From: Glandiceps talaboti
Taxonomy: Eukaryota > Hemichordata > Enteropneusta > Spengelidae
NCBI RefSeq assembly: GCF_964340395.1
Contig: NC_135568.1
Span: 11,347,776 to 11,411,775, forward strand
Length of the DNA: 64,000 nt
Direction of reading: 5' to 3'
The notes under the pieces are model-generated. The model saw only the letters and a list, made by a program, of their open reading frames with translations, had not been told where the DNA came from and ran no database searches. Position 1 is the stretch's first letter; each line of letters opens with the position of its first letter. The position numbers were made by a program, and so were the translations under genes. Positions 11,440-21,079 of the stretch are shown here, piece by piece.

Positions 11440-13680
11440 CAAAGAGTGTTATACCAGCTAGCTACAAAGTGCTTCTATTTCAGCACTAAAACAACTTTAG
11501 ACTGTTTAGAGATAAAATGTCAGTGACCGTCCAATTTCATTTTACTACTACGCCACTACATGTATATGTTCATCTTAAAAGATTTGATAATACGCAATAA
11601 CATCATATGAGCCAATTAAACATCAGACCTACCCTTCACAATTAAAACACAAAACTATTCTTATCTTATCCTTCAAAATAGTTTCTTTTCTACATTGTAT
11701 GAGACGAAATCACGTGACTGTGTGGTTATTTTTTGGCTCGTTTTGTCTCCAGTACATTTGAAATGACATTTTCATCACTACTCAAAGGAAAGACATCCTG
11801 GCTTTTTATAAAAGAATTACTTAACACCATCAACAAAAATCAAATTGTTTTTACATGTATTAAACTCCAGGGTGCAGTCCAATGACAACCATTGCCCAAA
11901 ATAGCACATGCACAACCCTCTGTGCGCACAAAATACATTGAGGCACCCTACAACGTATGCATCTTGGAGCTGGCATGCATGCAACAAGTTCCTAATCAGA
12001 AAACCTTATGTTTGTTTGTTTATGGTAGTTTTCAAGGGGTTCTTTCTCTGGTTGTTTTAGCTCGTCTGCAAATACCTAGTAGCCACTCCTGTCCAAGTGA
12101 TTATAAACATTCATTTGTCATAATGTACAAAACCTATTTTTACCAAATCTCATTCTGAATGTGTGAACTCAACATAAATCATGTCCGCCATCTGTTACAG
12201 AACTGAAATCTCTTAATCGCTATCACATGTTGTATATTTTAAGTTTTGATCAAGGAAAATCTAGTTGTAGACAATGTGTTTCAATCTCCAAACTCTGATC
12301 ATTGACAATACTGTTTTTGTCTTTCGTGTGTACATATGACGGACTAGCATTAATACATTAATAAATTAAATGAAAAGTGGTTAATTACTGTATGATGATA
12401 ACAGGAAACTTTATGTACTTGAACACAGCAATTACCTGTCACTTCATCCATACATTGACTATATATGTCTACATGTGCAGTGTTCATTCTAAGGACTGTT
12501 GTCATTTATGTGCAAATAGAGAAATGAAGAATGTGTCATCCGTAATGATGGCCAACAAGTTCAATGTCAACACAACATGGCTGGCCAGAGGTCATGGAGT
12601 ATTTCTGGAAAATGGGAGATAAACTTTGCCTTTTTAAGTAATTTTTTAAAACTACAACATACTTTTAGCCATGGAAAGATAGATACTTGTATGGCTATGA
12701 CAAAATAAAACATTTTTCTGACCCTTATCCATAATGTCCACTATCAAGCATTAGATTACATTTAATACATACATGTTGTATTAGAATGTGTAAAACAAAC
12801 AACTTAAATGCAACAGTAGACACGCACCTACAATTAATTTGCAAGTACGCCCCACAGGGAACAGTCTGTATCATAATCAATTATGCCATTCATACATCAT
12901 GCATTGTGAAAATTTCATTTGACTCATCAATATGCAAATAACTGTTGAATATGCTGAACAGCATAATCTGATTCATTAACTTCATCATTATGCAAATCCT
13001 CTATTAAGATGCAAAACACATCTTAAAATTTGAGTCATTAACTTAAGTACTAGCAAACTTGAGAGAGTAGAGCGCTTCATAAAGTGGCACAATGTTTTGA
13101 ATTTATATGCAAACAAAACACAGACACTGATCATTCTCATAGCACGCACACACATATAAAATGCTACATTTTATCTCACTGTGAACACAAATAAAGTTTT
13201 GTGTTTGAATTTTCCTTGTGTCACCCGACAGTGCTGTTGATTTGTGTTAACATTAAGATAAAATGTATTATTTTATATGCTGGCATACTACCAGTATATG
13301 TATTTTGTTTGAGTAATTTGTAACCAAAAACCATGAGTGAGATGTAAAAGACAGTGTGGTGCCTAATTGAAACTCTATAGTATCTCTAGCTTTGTAGTAG
13401 AATGAAGCTTTCAATTTAGCTTATACTATATATACAGAGACCGACATGGGGTAAGAATTTATCAACATGCTGTGAAATACCATTACTATAATTGTCTAGT
13501 ACTTCTGTTGTATCATGATTTTTTTCATCAAAAGTTTAATTATATAATCAATTAGTTAAATGATAATGAACACATTTGTCAATTAACTGTCAGGTGTATG
13601 TGGTATACAGCTAAAGGAGTGTGGTTGATTAAAATTAGCTTAGGACTTTGACTATATGTTCTCTCGTGCTGAGTTATAGC
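11440..13680. other. Intron-like stretch with weak ORFs
   Basis: No exon here is well supported. At 12490-12622 both strands look mildly coding: plus reads to a TAA at 12622, and minus has the acceptor CCCATTTTCCAG followed by 22 codons to TGA. I cannot choose between them. Octamer-like ATGCAAAT occurs near 12922 and 12992. The rest is AT-rich. Confidence 0.35.
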
Positions 13681-13689
13681 TTGGTTAAA

Positions 13690-14225
13690 ATCTACTCGGA
13701 GAAATATTTACAGCATTGATAATAGTGCACAGCATGATTTTTAACACGAGGCAAATTTGCACAATTTGTTTGGTCAAAGTTGTGAAGAACCTGGAAAAAG
13801 CAAGCATGTGGGAATTATTAGCAAAATTTGTGATAGTACCTGGGCAAATTTTGTAAACTGGGTTTTTGTTTACCAAATTACTGAATATAGCTAGTGGTAA
13901 TATATTGAAAGCAGAGAAAATGGCCTACTCTGACATTTTGAGAAAAAGTGGTGGAATTATTGAAAACTGAGAAAGTCAAAAGTGGGTGGTTTTTTCAACC
14001 AAATTGCTGAAAGTACACGATTAAGTGTTGAAAAGAGAGTGGGTTTTCCAGTGCCCCAGTGCTGACGGCATCTTGTTGTAAAATATTGAAAATTGAGGAA
14101 GTGGGTGTCTTTTTTTGACAAAGTGCTGAAAGTACCTCACTGATGTACTGTTGAATATTAAAAGATTGTTTTTGTACTGAAGTGCTGAAGGCATCTGGCA
14201 AAATAATGGAAAGTGGGTGACGGGT
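13690..14225. repeat. Degenerate tandem repeat, unit about 70-80 bp
   Basis: The phrases AAATTxCTGAAAGTAC, ATATTGAAAAxTGAGxAAG and GTGGGTxTTTTTTT recur in the same order several times (near 13800, 13880, 14000, 14110 and 14180). Two minus-strand frames here (13995-14272) contain repeated Phe/Ser/Gln phrases and are artefacts of the array. Confidence 0.6.
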
Positions 14226-15865
14226 GTTCTATTTTCTTTCCATCTAACAACTGTGCCAGACCTTACACGCATCTAAACCATTAATATACATAAACTGACA
14301 TGAAAAACACAGTGAACAGGTTGAACTCTGTCACTGCTGACAGATGTACTTCTAAGTTCTATCTATTCTCACCACGCATAACTCTATTATACATTGACTG
14401 CTATTTTAAGTGCCTCATCGTGTTGCATGTTTGAACTAAAAGGTACAAACTAGCTCTATGTATTACACTGCCAATCTTTGGCTGGCGTTTGTACACCACC
14501 AGGACAACACCAGATATGGTAGCACCAGATATGTCAACACTACATTGTATGTACACCTCAAGTAATGCTGTTAGATTTTCTAGCCTGGTGTCAGCCCAGA
14601 GTTGTCACCAGCCTAGCACATTGTCTGCATAGTACAGCTCAAAAATCTTTCCAATTTACTAGCATGATGTGAGTCTGGTCTTAACATTGGGCTAGCATAT
14701 AACCTGTTGTTAAAATTGGGCAGGTGCAGGCATTAAAACCCCAGTATTTGATTCCTATGGTCTTGGATTACTACTAGAGGAGCAATAGGGAGTAAAGAGG
14801 ATCATTTATTTGCATAGAACCAACTACAATTTCAATAGCTATGTCAGACAACTGTTTTCCACACCAACATTTTAACCATAATGGAACAATGGGTATGAAA
14901 CAGGGGTCAAAAGGCCCCCTAACCTTGTTGTCAACTTGAATGCCTAGAGTGAACAACACAGCAATTCCTCTATGAAAATCCATGACAACAATGAGAGACT
15001 GGTGATTTTGGTAATAAATTTGGTATGTGTGGATGTCTTGGGAATGTGTGTGTTGTTATAGAAAGTTGATATTTATACATGTATATACAATTTTGGACAA
15101 AACATGATCAGACTGGGGCTTGTTCATTACTAGTACTGAAAAGCTGTTAGAATACGGTACTCTTTATTATTCAAGATTAGGACATCACAGTGTTAACAAC
15201 AACTACACTAAAACCTTCCAGTTCCAAAAATGATGTTGGTGAGGTGTTAATGACAATCTGGAGAGCTCTGTATCCACCTGATGCTAGCCCAGTATGAAAG
15301 CAATTCTTGAGCTAGTATACTGTATACTATATTTTTTACCACAAAAAATATCGTAAAATTTGCGAAGTTTCACCTAAGTATATTTTATACTTGATAATCT
15401 TGAGGAAAGCCAGGTAAAGCCTGGGGAAATCAAGTGGGATAACATTGTACTTATTGATTGACCTGAATAATAACACTGTTCAGGTATGACACAAGAATAG
15501 TCATTCAAACATTGTAATTTCACATCGAAGGCATTTACTAGGTTTTTCAAGTTATCTATGAAGCAGTTTCAAATCATAAGAATAGTTTAGTACAACATTG
15601 TTACATTTACAGTGTATCAGTTACATGTATTAGCGAACCCTTAACAGAAAACATTGTGCCATATGAGAAACACACACTGCAGCCATTTTCTAACCAAATA
15701 CCACATCTGGGAACCACAGACGACGAAAAAATAGTTAGATTTTTTGTTTCATATTAGATTTTATCTTCTTCAATGTCATTACGTTGCAAATACCCATTAA
15801 TGTGTCACCAACATGAAGATGAACATTTGCTGGTAGCTGAACAAAATGAATTAATGGATGAATCT
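14226..15865. other. Intron-like stretch
   Basis: A minus-strand frame at 14774-14983 (ATG start, 69 codons) has a mixed composition and a possible donor (AAG|GTTAGG near 14915), but no second line of support. Related GCTAGC/TAGCCT phrases around 14575-14700 suggest a decayed repeat. Nothing else stands out. Confidence 0.3.
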
Positions 15866-15869
15866 AATA

Positions 15870-16020
15870 TTAAAGGCCATTTACTCTCAGCTTTTCACTT
15901 TAGTATTATCGTATCAATAGATTACATGTGATTTTTCTAATGTCATGGGCCAATGTATTTCTTTCTAAAACTGTTTTTTCATACCAGATTTTAATCCTAA
16001 TTTGAACTGAGCCTCTTTAA
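15870..16020. mobile_element. TTAA-flanked MITE, 151 bp
   Basis: The segment begins TTAAAGGCCATTTACTCTCAG and ends CTGAGCCTCTTTAA. The reverse complement of the end is TTAAAGAGGCTCAG, giving a short imperfect terminal inverted repeat bounded by TTAA on both sides. There is no internal ORF. TTAA target duplications are typical of piggyBac, so a piggyBac-type MITE is inferred. Confidence 0.55.
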
Positions 16021-16257
16021 GGGATGAAAATACAGTACCTTCTCTTTTTTTATTTCTATTTGTTTAATACAATAAATATTACATAATTCCTATTGTTTTA
16101 TATTTCATTTAAATATTAGAAAATAATTCATTTCTATTTCATAATGAAGCTATGAAAACTAGCATGCTATTAAATATACAAATGGAAATACCCCAATGAA
16201 TCAAAAGATGAATTTTTGGCAGCGAACCCCAAATGTTTGCTAATTTCAGTTTGTCAC

Positions 16258-16428
16258 CATCATCAGGGTGCCGTGTAATGCAGCAGGCTATCATGCATGT
16301 CTTGGGCTAGCATCATCTAGGGTGCCACTATGTGTAATGCAACAGGTTATCATGTGTGTCTAGGGCTACCATCATCTGGGGTGCCACTAATCGCAATGCA
16401 ACAGGCTATCATGCACATCTAGGGCAAG
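16258..16428. repeat. Three-copy tandem repeat, unit 53-59 bp
   Basis: Units start at 16258, 16311 and 16370. Each contains CATCATC.xGGGTGCC, followed by GCAATGCAACAGGCTATCATG-like and TCTAGGGCTA-like phrases. Substitutions between copies are moderate, so the array is younger than the other repeats in this part of the window. Confidence 0.85.
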
Positions 16429-16481
16429 CATCATGACATAAAATCAATGTTTCAACTTCTACAATTCTAGATTCAAGTTAC

Positions 16482-16539
16482 CGATTTGAGCAATCATATT
16501 CCAGAGGTATTGAAGCACTTGTTGTCATGGGTGACATTG
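16482..16539 (-). CDS. Candidate internal exon, minus strand, function unknown
   Basis: A pyrimidine-rich acceptor (TTTCCATTCCATAG) and a donor (ATCG|GTAACT) enclose 58 bp with one frame open throughout. It enters with two bases, then 18 codons (Met-Ser-Pro-Met-Thr-Thr-Ser-Ala-Ser...), and leaves two bases into a codon. A second frame is open for 14 codons before TGA, so frame and reality are unproven. Its entry phase does not follow from the exit phase of the candidate at 16683-16756, so at most one of those pairings is right. Confidence 0.3.
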
Positions 16540-16682
16540 CTATGGAATGGAAATAATGAATGATTACACATGTAAGTAGCCGCTCACTTATGATATTTGA
16601 TGAGTAAACAAAATCTTTCATATGTTAGTTTTACCCTCACAGTCCGAGAACAATCAATATTGACTCATGGATGATACTATAC

Positions 16683-16756
16683 CAGGTTCTTCTCTATATA
16701 AAGCTGGGTGTTATTGAACTCAACATATTCCCCTCCAATTATGATTTGTGGAAATA
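16683..16756 (-). CDS. Candidate internal exon, minus strand, function unknown
   Basis: The frame gives two bases plus 24 codons between an AG at 16757-16758 (minus TAATTAG) and the donor CTG|GTATAG. The deduced peptide reads FPQIIIGGEYVEFNNTQ and ends in IEKNL. It resembles a folded domain more than AT-rich noise, and it has one N-glycosylation sequon (NNT). The acceptor has a poor pyrimidine tract. No family was recognised. Confidence 0.28.
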
Positions 16757-17427
16757 CTAATTACATGTTGGCATGGAAACGTGGCGAGGGCACCTGGCTT
16801 TAGCTAGGGAATATTTTCCTTGAAATTTAAGGTAGATTTGGACTGATTTAAGAGTATGTTTCAATAATTACACTCAGATAACCTCAATTCCCATGGCAGA
16901 TTGAGCCAATTTTCAATTTTCATTGAGGAAGATGTTACCATTGACATTATTATAACAAATACAATACTAGTAATGAACATAGTAAATTCTCAAAGACATT
17001 CCCGCTGAACTTCCCGATACTTTCCAATAAAACAATTCTTCCCCATCTTTGAAGTTTGAGAAAGCCTCATGAAAATGTAAATTAAATGCATAATTAATTA
17101 ATTTATTAATTAATTATGACTTTATTTAATTATCTATTTTTGAAATACTGCTTTCTAAATTTGATAAATTTTGACATTGCATATAAGATTATTTTATGTT
17201 TATGTTATTTCTGGCACTAAATATTTTCAATTTTATAAAATGCAAATGACACAATCAAGAATGTCTAGAAAATATCACTTCCAACCTTCTACAAACGGTT
17301 ATTCTATTTTTGTGCATGTCCTTTTTTAATCATATGAAAGGGTAACTTATTTGACCCATTACCAAAACAACCACCCAACGACACATGTTGCTATGGAAAC
17401 AATTGACTTCCATATGTTTGCTTACAG

Positions 17428-17538
17428 GAAACTGATGCCGGAAACCTATACAACATTTCAGATACCCGGGAAGAAAACTCAGAACTCGGAAGAGTTATGA
17501 AAGTCATTCCACAATGTTCTACTTTCAGAGTGCACTAG
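17428..17538 (+). CDS. Candidate terminal exon, plus strand, function unknown
   Basis: After the acceptor ATGTTTGCTTACAG the plus frame reads 36 codons to TAG, rich in Glu/Asp/Asn/Arg, with a purine-N-pyrimidine codon bias. The same DNA is also open on the minus strand (35 codons ending at the donor CCT|GTAAGC), and a second plus frame starts ATGTTTGCTTAC and runs 28 codons. The locus therefore probably contains an exon, but strand and frame are uncertain. Confidence 0.3.
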   Translation, partial: ETDAGNLYNISDTREENSELGRVMKVIPQCSTFRVH

Positions 17539-17854
17539 ATTTTTATGTTTGCTTATAAATCTGTATATAATATATTTGCAGTTTAAATATATCAATATTA
17601 TATTTGTCAGTAAAAATTAATAATTAGAATATTTACGTATATATTAAACCTTCAGGAAGAGTATTAATATTAGATGAACAAGTCAAACCACAGTTGGTAT
17701 TAATGACTTCCTTATTACCATGTTAACAAAAGCGAAATATTTGACACAATGTGTCATCTAAAAACAGCACGCATATAATTTGTTCTTGTTAAAGTGTGAT
17801 CTAGTTTTGAAATTAACAAAGTGTGATTTTTATACGGCAGTTGCAGTGAAATAG

Positions 17855-17914
17855 TGTTTAGAAATATGGCGTGTTTAGAACTATAGCGTTTTTAGAAATA
17901 TAGCGTTTTTAGCG
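17855..17914. repeat. 17-bp minisatellite, three and a half copies
   Basis: The unit TGTTTAGAAATATGGCG is repeated at 17855, 17872 and 17889 with small changes, followed by a partial TTTTTAGCG. Confidence 0.8.
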
Positions 17915-18267
17915 AAGTATCTATTTCTATTGACCAAACCTGTCACTTGTAAAGAAATTCAAACTCAAGTTGTTTTATAGAAAGTTAACACCTACTTGAG
18001 TCAGCTACTATACATTTACCAATTAAACCAAATTAATCTTAATTTCAGGGTATTGATTAATAATTTTACAAATTATGATATTTATTATTATTAAGATTTT
18101 ATCTCAGATGTTTATTTAAAAACGACAGGCTCATGAAAAGACACAAATAAACAACAAGAAATAAAGCTATAATTCTAAACTTAGCGTATAGTATCTACAA
18201 TAATCGGTGTAAGTTATAAGTTATACAATCGGTGAATACAAAGACTTAGATAAACACCATTACCAAC

Positions 18268-18351
18268 CTCCCATTCCTCGATCGACATGGGTTGTCCTTT
18301 CCCCGAGGCAGGAGCCGATTTACTGTCGCCCCGTAAGATGGGTCCTGCTCC
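18268..18351 (-). CDS. Candidate coding exon, minus strand, CpG-rich
   Basis: The acceptor CACATTTTGTAG is followed by exactly 28 codons to a donor (GGGAG|GTTGGT; an alternative GTAATG lies 4 bp further). The peptide is Gly/Ser/Ala/Lys-rich, then GQPMSIEEWE. The internal ATG (18286-18288, minus) could be the true start, giving an N-terminus MSIEEWE. The frame is also open upstream to the acceptor, so it may be an internal exon. CpG density and clean composition separate it from its surroundings. It could belong to the same minus-strand gene as the terminal exon at 11269-11435. No family was recognised. Confidence 0.45.
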
Positions 18352-18519
18352 CTACAAAATGTGATTTACACTCGTGTTTAGCACAATATTTCACATCGAA
18401 ATGGTGAACGACAGCCATTGAATAAAAAGTTCATTTGAAATTAAATCACGCATGCAGATTAGATTTACTGAAGATGAATTTAAATACGAAAGGGTTATTT
18501 CGAGAGAGAGTAACGGAGA

Positions 18520-19100
18520 GGTGATACGTACATCCTGAGGCTGGATATTGCTAACATGCAGCATACTGTGTACTAAACAACAACAAACACCACGAGGGTA
18601 ACAGCGAAATGTTTCGCCTAGCCTTGAAGTTGAGACGTAGGCTCTACTTTACGCCGCAGTAGCAATGCTTTTCCAATGTCCTTCCAAGTTCCAGTCACTT
18701 GACGAGTGCTTGACAATGTGTACACTTCTACCGGCTGAATCAAAGCGTATTGGTGGATAGCAGTCCGCTGGATAATTATTCCACGATCCGCTTCTGATCC
18801 ATCGATATCGACAACATCAACAGACTGCCGACGCTGTTTGGAATTTCCGGTAAGGGACTTGGGAACGCTGATCGGAAAGTGCGGGAAAAATGAATGTTCC
18901 GCTGGAGTACAAGCAGTGATGGATCAGATGGTCTCAGGTGAATTCTATTATCCCTTATCCGAAAGATCTTTCCATGTGGAAAAGTGGGTCGGTCCAGTGC
19001 GAATTACCACAACATCGAGTCTTCAGGGAGCGATCAATACCAATACAGTAAAATTATTACTCACACAACGGCTAGTGACAACACAAACATAAAAGGAAGA
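18520..19100. promoter_or_regulatory. CpG-richer region with overlapping ORFs, possible promoter or 5' end
   Basis: CpG dinucleotides are clearly denser here than in flanking DNA. On the minus strand, after the acceptor TTGTACTCCAG, a frame is open for two bases plus 93 codons from 18901 to the TAG at 18618. On the plus strand a different frame is open from about 18740 to 19092. They cannot both be coding, and stop codons are rare by chance in CpG-rich DNA. I read this as probable promoter or first-exon territory, with a possible exon on one strand. Confidence 0.3.
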
Positions 19101-19237
19101 AACCATTTGAAATGGGGAGACTGTTTTAGTGACATCGCGACAGTCCTGTGTATTATAGTGTGTATAGGACACTTCACAAATGAACGCTATTGTCACAATC
19201 ACTGCAAGTACCAAGCTTTTGTTCATGTGTAAATCTC
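19065..19237 (-). CDS. Exon encoding a signal peptide, minus strand
   Basis: The acceptor ATCGTCTTTGCAG is followed by 11 bp of leader and then ATG (19224-19226). From there 54 codons run to an excellent donor, TGT|GTGAGTAA. Residues 1-21 form a textbook signal peptide: MNKS, a hydrophobic core LVLAVIVTIAFIC, then a small/polar cleavage zone around VSY. The remainder has three cysteines (DC, VC and RC). This suggests the N-terminus of a secreted or surface protein. The exon ends in phase 0, and the rest must be at lower coordinates. The family is unknown. Two splice sites, a Met start and a signal peptide in one frame make chance less likely. Confidence 0.45.
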
Positions 19238-19614
19238 CTGCAAAGACGATTTGAATGTATTCGCATATAACAGGATCAAGAAACGTGTGCTATACAAAAC
19301 TTGCAGATTGAATACACATAACGGCGAACAGTAGCACCTATTTACGCCTCGGGTGTCACCCTCTAGTCTACGGGGATTTCAAGGGAGCATGGGACACAGG
19401 CTGCCAACAAAATCAAAACATTACGCACGATAAACTTGGCTAGACACCAAGACCAACATTACTACTTGTACACAGCATACAACAAATACAGACGGAAGTC
19501 TCAAACTGTACAAACAGACAAGGGAAAGTCTAGGGGAATTAAATGCCACGTGAAACATTCCACCATTTTCACATATATTGTGAAAGTGACTGAGGAACTA
19601 GAAGTTATAATTAC

Positions 19615-19758
19615 TTTGGATTCATCATCTTTCCTTCGAGAAGACCCAGACGGGCCAGAGCCCGAGCTAGCGGCACGTAGAACAGCTGGAAACATCAATG
19701 AACGAATAAGGTAGACCGCCAAAACCACAGGGAGAGGTAAAGGTGCAAGGACTAACAT
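19615..19758 (-). CDS. Candidate first exon with membrane segment, minus strand
   Basis: From the ATG at 19756-19758 the frame gives MLVLAPLPLPVVLAVYLIRS, then a Ser/Gly-rich and basic-acidic tail (SSRRKDDESK), to a weak donor AAA|GTAATT. The hydrophobic N-terminus could be a signal anchor. The open frame extends upstream (to 19851) and downstream (to 19501). The opposite strand is open too. This is only a possibility. Confidence 0.25.
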
Positions 19759-19859
19759 CAACCACAAACCTAGTGATGTGGTAGATTTCCTTACTGGATT
19801 ACAACCGGTATCGAAACAACTTATTTGCATAAAGCAGGTCAAATGAAACAAGTATTTCG

Positions 19860-20985
19860 ATTGGACGCCTCCTGATTAGAAAATGGTCATGTTTGTTTTT
19901 TCCGGGCAATTACAGCGATTTTAATCGGATACAGAAGCCAGGCGATCAATAATTAAAAAAATGTCAACCCTCGAATGAAAACAGGCAACATGGATCAATT
20001 AATTGGTTCAAATATGTGCTCACAATCCGTGAGATTAAACCATAACCTTTCAGCGAACAACTTCTGAAAATCAGGACCAATGCAATATACACCATGACTC
20101 GAATATACACTGCTGCATGCTGATACAGGGAACTGAATTGAAAAAGGTTACAAGTCAATTTTGAACTCTAGAGGGCGAACTAAACCAAACAAATCTGTCA
20201 GACTTTCTTTTTAGTGCCTCGGGCTGACGATCATCGCAAGTCACAAACTTATGCAGTGTTTCCACATTAGAATGGTTTAAAAATAAAAAAATATATACAA
20301 ATTATCTTCCAAGCATAAGTTATTTTTACAAGAGAAGCCGATTACGCAAATAAAATATTGAATTCTAAATTTATAAATCGATAAGTCTGTGTGTAAGATT
20401 TCCATGCCACATGCTATATTCGTTATCTATCATTTATTTACTCATTTTCAACATTGATATATATATGAAAATTAATAATTTATATATCTGTTAATTTTTT
20501 CACGAAATAGAAAGATCAAAAAATATTTTAAACTAAGTATGTGAATACTTTTGTTTATGCTGCGAGAAATAATGCGAATTTGAAACGAATAGATGAATGA
20601 ATGAATGAATAAATAAACAAATGCTGGCAAATAAAAGTATTACATTTGCATCGAGCTAAAACAGAAAGGGTTGGGGGGGGGGAGGTTAAGAGAGTTTTTT
20701 TGTAAACTCACAAAATGTGAAAGGTGTTTAGATAATTGATATAGATTTTATGAATATGAATTATATTTCTATCGATTCGATAAGTGTTTACTTCGTTAAT
20801 ATCTCAACTGAATGAACACAAAATCTATTAAAACATGCACAAGTCAGAATATAATTCCATCCTAATTCGATTAAATTGGAAGGTTTTTCATATGTTGTAA
20901 TCTGTATTGTAACTGAGTAGCCTTGAAGTCGGAATGGTCAGAACTACTAAGTAGTCTGGGTTCAAAGGTCATTGTAAGCTGACGA
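19860..20985. other. Non-coding stretch
   Basis: AT-rich DNA with a short (AATG)n run near 20593-20620 and a G tract near 20674. No supported exon. Confidence 0.4.
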
Positions 20986-20998
20986 CGGATGGGTGACG

Positions 20999-21006
20999 TG
21001 ACGTCA
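20999..21006 (+). promoter_or_regulatory. Consensus CRE (TGACGTCA) beside a consensus donor
   Basis: A perfect cAMP-response element is immediately preceded by a half site (TGACG). It lies about 70 bp upstream of an ideal plus-strand donor, TCGT|GTAAGTAG at 21075/21076, in a CpG-richer patch. This arrangement fits a promoter followed by a short non-coding first exon (about 21030-21075) of a plus-strand gene. The downstream partner exon is unknown; 27924-28008 is one possibility. Confidence 0.35.
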
Positions 21007-21079
21007 TTCGTGTCTGCCGCGTTCGAGAGAGGCAGACTACACATTGAAGACCGTGAAGTGTAGTAAGAATTTCGTGTAA

